Assembly (NCBI RefSeq): GCF_041435355.1
Contig: NZ_CP108442.1
Location: 4,586,501-4,650,500 of the forward strand
Source: Streptomyces sp. NBC_01276
Lineage (GTDB): Bacteria > Actinomycetota > Actinomycetes > Streptomycetales > Streptomycetaceae
DNA: 64,000 bases
Direction of reading: 5' to 3'
The notes under the pieces are model-generated. The model did not search any database, was not told the origin of the DNA, and saw only the letters and a program-made list of their open reading frames with translations. Below, piece by piece: positions 12,975 to 23,100 of the stretch. The first letter of the stretch is position 1, and each line of letters opens with the position of its first letter. The position numbers and the translations under genes are program-made.

Positions 12975-14735
12975 CTACTCCCCTTCCGGCAGCACCGGGA
13001 ACCGTCGCGGCGCGACGAGCAGCAGCACCAGCAGGGCGGCCGCGCCCGCGGCCGTCGCGCCCAGGAAGATGTGGTCCACGGCCGCCGCCACCGCCGAGCG
13101 CAGGTGGTCCGAGGCGGCCGGGGTCAGGGAGCCCGGCTCGGCCAGGGCCCGCGACACGTCGTCGAGCCGCTCCGGGGACCCCGACGCCGGGGAGTCCGCC
13201 AGCCGGGCGGCGACGGTCGCGTTGGCCACCGCCCCCAGCAGCGCGGCTCCCACGCTCTGCCCCACGGTGCGGCAGAAGAGCACGGAGGCCGTCGTGGTGC
13301 CCCGCTCGGCCCAGCCCACCGTGGACTGCACGCCGACGATCAGCGGCAGCTGGAACAGCCCGAGGGCGGCGCCCAGCAGCAGCATGACGAGCGCGGGCTG
13401 CCACGGCCGGGCGGGATACGGGAGCAGGGTGAAGGCGAACAGCACGACCGTCGCGAGGGACATGCCGAGGACGGCGGTGTCGCGGAAGCCGATGCGCCGG
13501 TAGACGTGCTGGCACAGGGCGGCCGACAGGGGCCAGCTCAGGGTCATCAGGGCCGTCACGAAGCCGGCCCCCACCGGCCCGAGGCCGAGCACGGACTGCG
13601 CGTAGGTCGGCATGAACACCATCGGGGCGACCATCAGCAGCCCCAGGGCGCCGAGCGCCAGGTTGACGGCGGCGATGGTGCGCCGGCGCCACACCCAGCC
13701 CGGCAGGATCGGCAGGGCCGCCCGCCGCTCGATCCGGACCACCACGGCGGCCAGGACCGCGCTCGCGCCGAGCAGCCCCAGCGAGGGCGCCGACAGCCAG
13801 GGCCAGGCGACCCCGCCCTGCACCAGTGCGAAGAGCAGCAGCCCGCCGCAGGCGAAGACGCCGAGGGCCCCGGCCCAGTCGACCGGGCCCCGGCGGCCGG
13901 GGGAGCGTAGGGGCTCCACGAGGTGGCGGGCGGTCAGCCACAGGGCCAGTCCGGCGAGCGGCACGTTGATCAGGAAGGTCCAGCGCCAGCCCGCGCAGGC
14001 GGCGAGCAGACCGCCGAGGGCCGGGCCGATCAGGGAGGAACTCGCCCACACGGTGGTCATCCGGGCCTGTATGCGCGGGCGGTCCCGGAGCGGATAGAGG
14101 TCGGCGGCCAGGGTCTGCACGGTGCTCTGCAGGGCCCCGCCGCCCAGCCCCTGGACGATCCGGAAGGCGATCAGCGCGGCCATGTTCCAGGCGGACGCGC
14201 ACAGTACGGAGCCGAGGAGGAACAGGGCGGTGCCGAAGAGGAGGACGGGCTTGCGGCCGAGGGTGTCGCTGAGCCTGCCGTAGACGGGGAGGGTGACGGT
14301 GACGGCGAGGAGGTAGCCGGAGAAGAGCCAGGTGAAGACCGAGAACCCGCCGAGGTCCCCGACGATCTGGGGGACGGCGGTGGAGACGATCGTGCTGTCG
14401 AGGGCGACCAGGGCCATGTTCAGCATCAGCGCGACCACGACGGCGGTGGGCGGGCGCCTTCGCACGCCGTCCGCCGCGGGAGCGGCCCCGGGACCGGTCG
14501 CGGCGGGAGGTGCCCCGGGACCGTCCGCCGCTGGAGGTGCCCCGGGACCGGTCCCGGTGTGAAGGGCCCCGGCGGGAGCGGCCGTCGCATTGGCCGGAAT
14601 TCTGCCCGCCGACGGATCCCCGGCCGCTGCCGGCGCCCCCCGCCCGGGGGCGTCCGCCCCGCCCGTCCCTGACCCCACCCTGTCCCCCTCGTCCGCGGAC
14701 GGACACCATCTCACCGGGGGTGCGGACGGCGACAT
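12975..14735 (-). CDS. MFS drug-efflux-type transporter (DHA2, EmrB/QacA-like)
   Basis: A 14-span proton-coupled exporter of the major facilitator superfamily. ALDSTIVSTAVPQI (motif D1) sits at the end of span 1, GRLSDTLGRKPVL is the loop 2-3 motif A, and SSLIGPALGG is motif C in span 5. The N-terminal 95 residues are a low-complexity, Ala/Pro/Gly-rich extension with three PGAPPAADG-like repeats and are probably disordered. The start is uncertain: ATG 14735 gives the longest form (586 aa), but the in-frame GTG at 14678 has a better ribosome-binding site (GAGGGGG). It is divergent from the ABC operon, with palindromes between them. The substrate is unknown. Confidence 0.85.
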   Translation of the reverse strand: MSPSAPPVRWCPSADEGDRVGSGTGGADAPGRGAPAAAGDPSAGRIPANATAAPAGALHTGTGPGAPPAADGPGAPPAATGPGAAPAADGVRRRPPTAVVVALMLNMALVALDSTIVSTAVPQIVGDLGGFSVFTWLFSGYLLAVTVTLPVYGRLSDTLGRKPVLLFGTALFLLGSVLCASAWNMAALIAFRIVQGLGGGALQSTVQTLAADLYPLRDRPRIQARMTTVWASSSLIGPALGGLLAACAGWRWTFLINVPLAGLALWLTARHLVEPLRSPGRRGPVDWAGALGVFACGGLLLFALVQGGVAWPWLSAPSLGLLGASAVLAAVVVRIERRAALPILPGWVWRRRTIAAVNLALGALGLLMVAPMVFMPTYAQSVLGLGPVGAGFVTALMTLSWPLSAALCQHVYRRIGFRDTAVLGMSLATVVLFAFTLLPYPARPWQPALVMLLLGAALGLFQLPLIVGVQSTVGWAERGTTTASVLFCRTVGQSVGAALLGAVANATVAARLADSPASGSPERLDDVSRALAEPGSLTPAASDHLRSAVAAAVDHIFLGATAAGAAALLVLLLVAPRRFPVLPEGE

Positions 14736-14762
14736 CCCCTACCCCGGATCGCCCGAAGGGTG

Positions 14763-14834
14763 GACATCCCCTAGGGGTGACTCCCCACTAGGGCGCAGGG
14801 GACTTTCGTCCCGGCGGATGAGGCCGAAGGTCCT
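14763..14834. promoter_or_regulatory. Palindrome-rich control region between MFS and ABC operons
   Basis: Three elements are visible. CCCTAG (14769-14774) and CTAGGG (14788-14793) form an inverted repeat. GGGACTTTCGTCCC (14799-14812) is a near-palindrome resembling the DevR/DosR dormancy box. AGGCCGAAGGTCCT (14821-14834) looks like a weaker second copy. GACATCCCCTA also occurs twice, 32 bases apart (14731 and 14763). GGGGTTAACCCC lies at 14877-14888. Confidence 0.5.
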
Positions 14835-14997
14835 CCGGCGTCCTTAACTGGTTCCTACGGGCGGGGACGTGGGGGTGGGGTTAACCCCCGGGTGGATACG
14901 GCGAAGGGCACCAGGGCGCCGGACACCCCCCGCACCGCAGACTTCACGGCGGCGACGCATTCACGCGCGCAGACGAAACACAACGGGGGAGAACACC

Positions 14998-15786
14998 GTG
15001 ACAACGGCGATGACCGAAACCAGGCACGGAGGGACCGGCGGCCAGAGCTCCGTCGCGGCCCGGGCGCGCGAGGTCGTCAAGGCCTACGGCTCCGGCGAGA
15101 CCCGCGTCGTCGCCCTGAACGCCGTCGACGTGGACATCCACCGCGGCCAGTTCACCGCGATCATGGGCCCCTCGGGCTCGGGCAAGTCCACGCTGATGCA
15201 CTGCCTGGCCGGGCTGGACACGGTCACGAGCGGACGGATCGAGCTCGACGGCACCGAGATCACCGGCCTGAAGGACAAGAAGCTCACCCAGCTCCGCCGC
15301 GACAAGATCGGGTTCATCTTCCAGGCCTTCAACCTGCTCCCGACCCTGAACGCCCTGGAGAACATCACCCTCCCCATGGACATCGCGGGCCGCAAGCCCG
15401 AGCCGCAGTGGCTGGAGCGGGTCGTCGAGACCGTCGGACTCGCCGGCCGCCTCAAGCACCGCCCGACCGAGCTCTCCGGCGGCCAGCAGCAGCGCGTGGC
15501 GGTCGCCCGCGCCCTGGCGGCCCGTCCCGCGATCATCTTCGGCGACGAGCCGACCGGAAACCTGGACTCCAGGGCCGGCGCCGAGGTCCTCGGCTTCCTG
15601 CGCCGGTCGGTGGACGAGCTCGGCCAGACCATCGTGATGGTCACCCACGACCCGGTCGCCGCCTCCTACGCGGACCGCGTCATCTTCCTGGCGGACGGCA
15701 GCATCGTCGACGAGATGTACGCCCCCACCGCCGAGCAGGTCCTCGACCGCATGAAGGACTTCGACGCGCGCGGGCGGACCTCGTGA
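14998..15786 (+). CDS. ABC transporter ATP-binding protein (MacB/LolD-type), system A
   Basis: 262 residues. Walker A GPSGSGKST lies at 57-65, the signature LSGGQQQR near 159 and Walker B IIFGDEPTGNLD near 179, with the HDP switch in VTHDPVAAS. It belongs to the MacB/LolD subfamily, which drives FtsX-like permeases by mechanotransmission rather than classical uptake. GTG 14998 is preferred, with GGGGGAGAA just upstream. Its TGA overlaps the permease GTG (GTGA), so the two are translationally coupled. The C-terminal LDRMKDFDARGRTS is nearly identical to that of the second ATPase at 48330-49106, showing paralogy. The cargo or wall process served is unknown. Confidence 0.93.
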   Translation: MTTAMTETRHGGTGGQSSVAARAREVVKAYGSGETRVVALNAVDVDIHRGQFTAIMGPSGSGKSTLMHCLAGLDTVTSGRIELDGTEITGLKDKKLTQLRRDKIGFIFQAFNLLPTLNALENITLPMDIAGRKPEPQWLERVVETVGLAGRLKHRPTELSGGQQQRVAVARALAARPAIIFGDEPTGNLDSRAGAEVLGFLRRSVDELGQTIVMVTHDPVAASYADRVIFLADGSIVDEMYAPTAEQVLDRMKDFDARGRTS

Positions 15787-18356
15787 CCGTCATGAAGACC
15801 GCGCGTCGCAACTTCTTCGCGCACAAGGGGCGGATGGCGCTCTCCGCCATCGCCGTACTGCTCTCCGTCGCCTTCGTCTGCGGCACGCTGGTGTTCACGG
15901 ACACCATGAACACCACCTTCGACAAGCTGTTCGCGGTCACCAGCTCCAACGTCACCGTCAGCCCCAAGCCGCCGGCCGAGGGCGAGGAGAACCAGAACCG
16001 CGGCAAGCCGCGGGTGCTGCCCGCCTCGGCCCTGGAGAGCGTCCGCAAGGCCGCGGGCGTCAAGTCCGCGGAGGGCGGCGTCTTCTCGACCGCCGTCACC
16101 GTCGTCGACTCCAAGAACGAGAACATGGGGTCGAGCACCGGCGCCCCGACCATCGCCGGCAACTGGACCGAGAACGAACTCAAGTCCATGAAGATCACCT
16201 CCGGCCGGGCCCCGCGCGGCCCCACCGAGATGATGATCGACGCCGACACCGCCGAGAAGCACCACCTGGCACTCGGGGACGAGCTGCGCACCATCGCCGT
16301 CACCGGTGACATCCGTACGAAGATCAGCGGCATCGCCTCCTTCACCGTCACCAACCCGGGCGCGGCGATCGTCTACTTCGACACCGCCACCGCGCAGGAA
16401 AAGCTCCTCGGCGCGACCGGCGTGTTCACCCACGTCAACGTCACCGCCCAGGACGGCGTCAGCGACGAGCAGCTCAAGAAGGACGTGGCGGCCGCGGTCG
16501 GCGCCGACACGTACAAGCTGCAGACCGCCAAGGAGGCCGCGGCCGACAACAAGAAGGACATGGGCTTCCTCGACGTCATGAAGTACGTGATGCTCGGCTT
16601 CGCCGGCATCGCCTTCCTCGTCGGCATCTTCCTGATCTTCAACACCTTCTCGATGCTGGTCGCCCAGCGGACCCGCGAGATCGGCCTGATGCGCGCCATC
16701 GGCTCGGACCGCGGGCAGATCAACCGGTCCGTCCTCGTCGAGGCCTTCCTGCTCGGTGTGGTCGGCTCCCTCGCCGGAGTCGCGGCGGGCGTGGGCCTGG
16801 CCGTCGGCCTGATGAAGCTCATGGGCCAGATGGGCATGCACCTGTCCACCGACGACCTGACCGTCAAGTGGACGACCCCGGTCGTCGGCCTGCTCCTCGG
16901 CATCATCGTCACCGTGGTCGCCGCCTACATCCCGGCCCGCCGGGCCGGCAAGGTCTCCCCGATGGCCGCCCTGCGCGACGCCGGCACCCCCGGCGACCGC
17001 AAGGCCGGTACCGTCCGCGCGGTCCTCGGACTGGTCCTCACCGGGATCGGCGGCGCGGCCCTGTTCCTCGCCGGCGCCGCCGAGAAGGCCTCGGCCGGAT
17101 CGCTGTGGCTGGCCCTGGGCGTCTTCTTCACCCTCATCGGCTTCATCGTGATCGGCCCGCTGCTGGCCGGCGTGGTGGTCCGGGTGCTCGCCGCCCCCGT
17201 GCTGCGGCCCTTCGGCTCCGTCGGCCGGCTCGCCGAACGCAACGCGCTGCGCAACCCGCGCCGTACGGGGGCCACGGCCGCCGCGCTGATGATCGGACTG
17301 GCGCTGGTCGCCTGCCTGTCGGTGGTCGGCTCCTCGATGGTGGCCTCGGCCACCGACGAGCTCGACCGGACGGTGGGCGCGGACTACATCGTCAGCTCCC
17401 AGACCGGACAGCCGGTCATGCCGCAGGCCGAGGAGGCCATGCGCGCCGCCAAGGGCCTGGACCACGTCACCGCCTACCGCGAGGTGGACGCCAAGGTCAC
17501 CGCGCCCGACGGCAGCAGCCTGCAGACCGGCCTGAGCGTCACCGACCCGACGTACGCCCAGGACGTGCGCCGCAAGATGACCGCCGGAGCGCACAAGGAC
17601 GCGTACGCGCCCGGCTCCATGTCGGTCGGCTCGATCTACGCCGACCAGCACCACGTCAAGGTCGGCGACGAGATGACGGTCGCCTTCACCGGGGGCAAGA
17701 CCGTCCGGCTGAAGGTCGCCGCGATCACCTCGGACGAGGGCAACCTCGACAAGGGCGTGAAGTACATCAGCACCGCGACCGCCGAGGCCAACCTCCCGGC
17801 CGACCAGCTGGCCCGCCCCTTCATGCTGCTGGCCAAGGCCAAGCCGGGACAGGCGGACGACGCCTACCCGGCCCTCAAGGCGGCCATGGCCGGGTATCCG
17901 CAGTACAAGGTGCTCAACCAGACCGACTACAAGCAGAACCTCAAGGACCAGGTCGGGCAGCTGCTCAACATGGTCTACGGCCTCCTCGCGCTCGCGATCA
18001 TCGTCGCGGTGCTGGGCGTCGTGAACACCCTGGCCCTCTCGGTGGTGGAGCGGACCCGCGAGATCGGCCTGATGCGCGCCATCGGCCTCTCCCGCCGCCA
18101 GCTGCGCCGGATGATCCGTCTGGAGTCGGTGGTCATCGCCCTCTTCGGCGCCCTGCTGGGCCTCGGTCTCGGCATGGGCTGGGGCGCCACCGCGCAGCAG
18201 CTCCTCGCCCTCCAGGGCCTGAAGGTGCTGGAGATCCCGTGGCCGACGATCATCGGGGTCTTCGCCGGCTCGGCCCTGGTGGGCCTGTTCGCCGCACTGG
18301 TCCCGGCCTTCCGGGCGGGGCGGATGAACGTACTGAACGCGATCGCGAGCGAGTAG
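15783..18356 (+). CDS. FtsX-family ABC permease, system A
   Basis: 857 residues with two FtsX permease cores, each with a large extracytoplasmic region. An N-terminal membrane helix (MALSAIAVLLSVAFVCGTLVF) and an ectodomain of about 240 residues precede the first three-span core (MKYVMLGFAGIAFLVGIFLIFNTFSML ... RTREIGLMRAIGSDRGQI). A middle pair of helices and a second ectodomain lead to the second core ending in RTREIGLMRAIGLSRRQLRR. Both cores keep the ATPase-coupling helix REIGLMRAIG. GTG 15783 overlaps the ATPase stop; ATG 15792 is an alternative. A strong hairpin follows the gene. Paralogous to the 45720-48263 permease. Confidence 0.92.
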   Translation: MTVMKTARRNFFAHKGRMALSAIAVLLSVAFVCGTLVFTDTMNTTFDKLFAVTSSNVTVSPKPPAEGEENQNRGKPRVLPASALESVRKAAGVKSAEGGVFSTAVTVVDSKNENMGSSTGAPTIAGNWTENELKSMKITSGRAPRGPTEMMIDADTAEKHHLALGDELRTIAVTGDIRTKISGIASFTVTNPGAAIVYFDTATAQEKLLGATGVFTHVNVTAQDGVSDEQLKKDVAAAVGADTYKLQTAKEAAADNKKDMGFLDVMKYVMLGFAGIAFLVGIFLIFNTFSMLVAQRTREIGLMRAIGSDRGQINRSVLVEAFLLGVVGSLAGVAAGVGLAVGLMKLMGQMGMHLSTDDLTVKWTTPVVGLLLGIIVTVVAAYIPARRAGKVSPMAALRDAGTPGDRKAGTVRAVLGLVLTGIGGAALFLAGAAEKASAGSLWLALGVFFTLIGFIVIGPLLAGVVVRVLAAPVLRPFGSVGRLAERNALRNPRRTGATAAALMIGLALVACLSVVGSSMVASATDELDRTVGADYIVSSQTGQPVMPQAEEAMRAAKGLDHVTAYREVDAKVTAPDGSSLQTGLSVTDPTYAQDVRRKMTAGAHKDAYAPGSMSVGSIYADQHHVKVGDEMTVAFTGGKTVRLKVAAITSDEGNLDKGVKYISTATAEANLPADQLARPFMLLAKAKPGQADDAYPALKAAMAGYPQYKVLNQTDYKQNLKDQVGQLLNMVYGLLALAIIVAVLGVVNTLALSVVERTREIGLMRAIGLSRRQLRRMIRLESVVIALFGALLGLGLGMGWGATAQQLLALQGLKVLEIPWPTIIGVFAGSALVGLFAALVPAFRAGRMNVLNAIASE

Positions 18357-18430
18357 TCGGCGCGGACCGGTCGTACGGGGGAACGCGGGGGAGGCGACGG
18401 GGGAGGGAGCGGGGGAACACGGGGGAAGCG

Positions 18431-18472
18431 CGCCGGCCCCGGCACGTCCGACAGGACGGGCCGGGGCCGGCG
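18431..18472. terminator. Bidirectional hairpin terminator
   Basis: A 13-bp perfect stem (CGCCGGCCCCGGC with its complement) and 16-base loop lie between the convergent ABC permease and DUF2079 genes. Upstream, 18376-18430 holds GGGGGA-rich direct repeats with no coding sense. Confidence 0.7.
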
Positions 18473-18488
18473 TACGTCCGTGTCCGGC

Positions 18489-19955
18489 TCAGGCCACCCG
18501 CTGGAGCAGGACGACCCCGCCCGCCTCGCCCACCAGGACGAACCGCGATCCCGGATGCAGCCGGGCGGCGTAGTCGACCGGGTTCTGCCCGGCCCAGCCG
18601 GAGGAGTTGTCGAAGGTCAGGTAGGCCGGGAGCACCCCCCGGGTGTTGCCGATCCAGAAGACCCGGCAGCGCGAGGTCAGCCGGGTCAGCACACCGATGT
18701 CGGCCTCCACCCCCACCCCGTCCGGGATCCGCGCGAGCAGCTTCTCCACGGCGGCCACCCGGGCGGGCTTGCGGTAGGTCTCCCGCTCCCCGAGCCGGGC
18801 CAGCGGCAGGCTGGTCGCGCTCAGCGCGAGGGCCGCGGCGAGCACGGCGGCGGGCAGCTGGTGGGCGTACGAGCGCAGCCACGGCCGCCGGTCGCGCCGT
18901 ACGGTGTCGAGCGCGTCGGCCAGGGCGAGGAAGACGACCGGCATCAGGACGGCGCTGTAGTGGAAGTCGGTGGACCAGAAGTACGGGTCGCTCGACAGGA
19001 ACCGCCAGCCGAGGGTGGGCGCGGCCACCAGCAGCAGCGGGGAGCGCAGCGCCAGCAGCCCGGTGGTGGGCACCAGCAGCCAGGCGAGGGTGGCGAGCTT
19101 CGTGCCGTACCCCTGGAAGGGGCCGCCGCCCTTGCCCATCTTCTCCCAGTAGGTGTAGCCGTCCAGGGCGAAGCCGGGTATCACCACGGTGAAGAGCAGT
19201 ACGGCGGTCACCACCCCGGCCAGCGCGACGGCGAGCGCGAGCCGGGCTGCCCGCCGGTCCGCGCTCCGGGCCCGCAGGGCGATCACCAGGGCCAGCACCG
19301 CCACGGTGGCCCCGAGGTCCTCCTTGACCAGCAGCAGCGGTAGCGCCCAGAGGAGCGCGGCGCGCCACCGGCGCGCGAGCAGCGCCTCCAGCGAGAAGGC
19401 CAGCAGCGGCACCGCGAAGCAGATCTCGTGGAAGTCGAAGTCGATGGTCCGCTGGATCCCCCAGGACAGTCCGTACGCCGCCCCGACCGCGAGCCCGCGG
19501 CCCTGCCCCAGGAGGCGGACCGCGGCCCGGGTGACGGGCAGCGCGGACAGCGCGAGCAGCGCCGCCTGCACCACCAGCAGGGTGACCGGGCCCGGGAAGA
19601 CCCGGTAGAGGGGGGCGATCAGGGCGATGACGGGACTGAAGTGGTCGCCGAGGACGAGGGCCCCGGGGCCCTTCAGGTCCACCACCGGGGCCTGGAGGTG
19701 GGCGTAGGCCCTGACCGCCTGCTCGAAGATCCCCAGGTCCCAGGAGGACTCCTCCATCCGCCGGTGGCGGCAGACGGAGAGCGTCGCGTACGCCAGGAAG
19801 AGCACGCCGACGAGTGCGTACGGGGCCCGTCGCAGCGCCGCGGACGCCAGGCGGGCCCGCCCGGCGGCGGGCGGGCGGGCGTACGCCGGCGGGGAGGGCG
19901 CGGCGGGTCCGCCCGCGGGCTCCTCGGCGGTCTGGGGGCTCCCGGACGTGGACAT
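18489..19955 (-). CDS. DUF2079 multi-span membrane protein
   Basis: 488 residues. After a Pro/Ala-rich cytosolic N-terminus of about 40 residues come around ten membrane spans. An early conserved block, SSWDLGIFEQAVRAYA ... LGDHFSPVIALIAPLYRVFPGP, is characteristic of DUF2079, a family related to GT-C-fold membrane glycosyltransferases. The DLGIFEQ acidic residue sits where GT-C enzymes bind metal or lipid-phosphate sugar. The C-terminal 130 residues form a soluble domain (LLARIPDGVGVEADIGVLTRLTSR). Substrate unknown. It is convergent with the ABC operon and divergent from mfd. Confidence 0.82.
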   Translation of the reverse strand: MSTSGSPQTAEEPAGGPAAPSPPAYARPPAAGRARLASAALRRAPYALVGVLFLAYATLSVCRHRRMEESSWDLGIFEQAVRAYAHLQAPVVDLKGPGALVLGDHFSPVIALIAPLYRVFPGPVTLLVVQAALLALSALPVTRAAVRLLGQGRGLAVGAAYGLSWGIQRTIDFDFHEICFAVPLLAFSLEALLARRWRAALLWALPLLLVKEDLGATVAVLALVIALRARSADRRAARLALAVALAGVVTAVLLFTVVIPGFALDGYTYWEKMGKGGGPFQGYGTKLATLAWLLVPTTGLLALRSPLLLVAAPTLGWRFLSSDPYFWSTDFHYSAVLMPVVFLALADALDTVRRDRRPWLRSYAHQLPAAVLAAALALSATSLPLARLGERETYRKPARVAAVEKLLARIPDGVGVEADIGVLTRLTSRCRVFWIGNTRGVLPAYLTFDNSSGWAGQNPVDYAARLHPGSRFVLVGEAGGVVLLQRVA

Positions 19956-20135
19956 AAGGACAGATTGTCATCCCGGACCGGACCGGGCCGCTCCGGCCCC
20001 TCACCCGTGCGGAGGCCGGAATCCCCCGCGCGGGCGTCACACCCGCGTCGTAGGGTGGGAACCCCCGGCCCGTTCACGTGTCGGGTCCTTCGCGTTGCCC
20101 CTCCACGCCCCTCCCCAGGACGGAAATCCGCCTTC

Positions 20136-23100
20136 ATGAGCCTGCACGGACTGCTCGACGCCGTCACCCGGGACCCCGCCCTCGCCGAGGCGGTCACGGC
20201 GGCCGGGGACGGCAACCGCATGCACGTGGACCTCGTCGGTCCGGCCGCCGCGCGGCCCTTCGCGATCGCCGCGCTGGCCGCCCGTACGGAGCGGACCGTC
20301 CTCGCGGTCACCGCCACCGGGCGCGAGGCCGAGGACCTGGCCGCCGCGCTGCGCTCGCTGCTGCCGGCCGACGGGGTGGTGGACTACCCCTCCTGGGAGA
20401 CGCTGCCGCACGAGCGCCTCAGCCCGCGCAGCGACACCGTCGGCCGCCGCATCGCGGTGCTGCGCCGCCTCGCGCACCCGAGCAAGGACGACCCGGCCGC
20501 CGGGCCCGTCTCGGTGGTCGTGGCCCCCATCCGTTCCGTGCTCCAGCCGCAGGTCAAGGGGCTCGGGGACCTGGTGCCCGTCAGCCTGCGCCAGGGGCAG
20601 AGCACCGACCTCGGCGAGGTCACCGGGGCGCTGGCCGCGGCCGCGTACGCGCGCGTCGAGCTGGTCGAGAAGCGCGGCGAGTTCGCCGTGCGCGGCGGCA
20701 TCCTCGACGTGTTCCCGCCCACCGAGGAGCATCCGCTGCGCGTGGAGTTCTGGGGCGACGAGGTCGAGGAGATCCGCTACTTCAAGGTCGCCGACCAGCG
20801 TTCCCTGGAGATCGCCGAGCACGGCCTGTGGGCCCCGCCCTGCCGGGAGCTGCTGCTGACGGACGAGGTGCGCGAGCGGGCGGCGGCCCTGGCCGAGGCC
20901 CACCCGGAGCTGGGCGAACTGCTGCACAAGATCGCCGAGGGGATCGCGGTCGAGGGCATGGAGTCCCTCGCTCCGGTCCTCGTCGACGACATGGAACTGC
21001 TGATCGACGTACTGCCCGCCGGGGCCATGGCCGTGGTCTGCGACCCGGAGCGGGTGCGGACCCGGGCCGCCGACCTGGTGGCCACCTCGCAGGAGTTCCT
21101 GATGGCCTCCTGGGCGGCCACCGCCGGCGGCGGCGAGGCCCCCATCGACGTCGGCGCGGCCTCGCTGCGCGGCATCGCCGACGTCCGCGACCACGCCCGC
21201 GAGCTCGGCATGATGTGGTGGTCGGTCTCCCCCTTCGCCGCCGAGGACGCGGACCTGGCCGGCGGGGACACCCTGAAGCTGGGCATGCGCGCCCCCGAGG
21301 CCTACCGCGGCGACACCGCCCGCGCGCTCGCCGACACCAAGGGCTGGATCGCCGACGGCTGGCACACCGTCTACCTCACCGAGGGCCACGGCCCGGCGGC
21401 CCGCACCGTGGAGGTCCTGGGCGGCGAGGGCATCGCGGCCCGGCTGGAGGCCGACCTGCCGTCCCTGGAGCCGGGCGTCGTGCACGTGTCCTGCGGCTCC
21501 CTCGACAACGGCTTCGTCGACCCGGCCCTGCGGCTGGCCGTACTGACCGAGACCGACCTGACCGGGCAGCGCACCGCCACCAAGGACCTCGGCCGGATGC
21601 CGACCCGGCGCCGCAAGTCCGTGGACCCCCTCACCCTGGAGGTCGGCGACTACATCGTCCACGAGCAGCACGGCGTCGGCCGCTACATCGAGATGGTGCA
21701 GCGCACGGTGCAGGGCGCCACCCGCGAGTACCTCCTCGTCGAGTACGCGCCCGCCAAGCGGGGCCAGCCCGGCGACCGCCTCTACATCCCCACCGACCAG
21801 CTGGAGCAGGTCACCAAGTACGTCGGCGGCGAAGCCCCGACCCTGCACCGGCTCGGCGGCGCCGACTGGACCAAGACCAAGGCGCGCGCGAAGAAGGCGG
21901 TCAAGGAGATCGCCGCCGACCTCATCAAGCTCTACAGCGCCCGCATGGCGGCCCCCGGCCACACCTTCGGCCCGGACACGCCCTGGCAGCGCGAGCTGGA
22001 GGACGCCTTCCCGTACGCGGAGACCCCCGACCAGCTCACCACCATCGCCGAGGTCAAGGAGGACATGGAGAAGTCCGTCCCCATGGACCGGCTGATCTGC
22101 GGCGACGTCGGCTACGGCAAGACGGAGATCGCCGTCCGCGCGGCCTTCAAGGCGGTGCAGGACGGCAAGCAGGTCGCCGTCCTCGTGCCCACCACCCTGC
22201 TGGTGCAGCAGCACTTCGGGACGTTCTCCGAGCGGTACGCGCAGTTCCCGGTGAACGTGAGGGCGCTGTCCCGCTTCCAGAGCGACACCGAGTCCAAGGC
22301 CACCCTGGAGGGGCTGAAGGAGGGGTCGGTCGACATCGTCATCGGCACCCACCGGCTGTTCTCGCAGGAGACGAAGTTCAAGGACCTCGGCCTGGTCATC
22401 GTCGACGAGGAGCAGCGGTTCGGCGTCGAGCACAAGGAGCAGCTGAAGAAGCTGCGCGCCAACGTGGACGTGCTCACGATGTCCGCGACCCCGATCCCGC
22501 GCACCCTGGAGATGGCGGTGACCGGCATCCGCGAGATGTCGACGATCACCACCCCGCCCGAGGAGCGCCACCCGGTCCTGACCTTCGTCGGCCCGTACGA
22601 GGAGAAGCAGATCGGCGCCGCCGTCCGCCGCGAACTGCTGCGCGAGGGGCAGTGCTTCTACATCCACAACCGGGTCGAGTCCATCGACCGGGCCGCCGCC
22701 AGGCTCCGCGAGATCGTGCCCGAGGCGCGCATCGCGACCGCGCACGGGCAGATGTCGGAACAGGCCCTGGAACAGGTGGTCGTCGACTTCTGGGAGAAGA
22801 AGTTCGACGTGCTCGTCTCGACGACGATCGTCGAGTCCGGCATCGACATCTCCAACGCCAACACCCTGATCGTGGAGCGCGGCGACAACTTCGGCCTCTC
22901 CCAGCTGCACCAGCTGCGCGGCCGCGTCGGACGCGGGCGCGAACGCGGGTACGCGTACTTCCTGTACCCGCCGGAGAAGCCGCTGACCGAGACCGCGCAC
23001 GAGCGTCTCGCGACGATCGCCCAGCACACCGAGATGGGCGCCGGCATGTACGTGGCGATGAAGGACCTGGAGATCCGCGGCGCGGGCAACCTGCTCGGCG

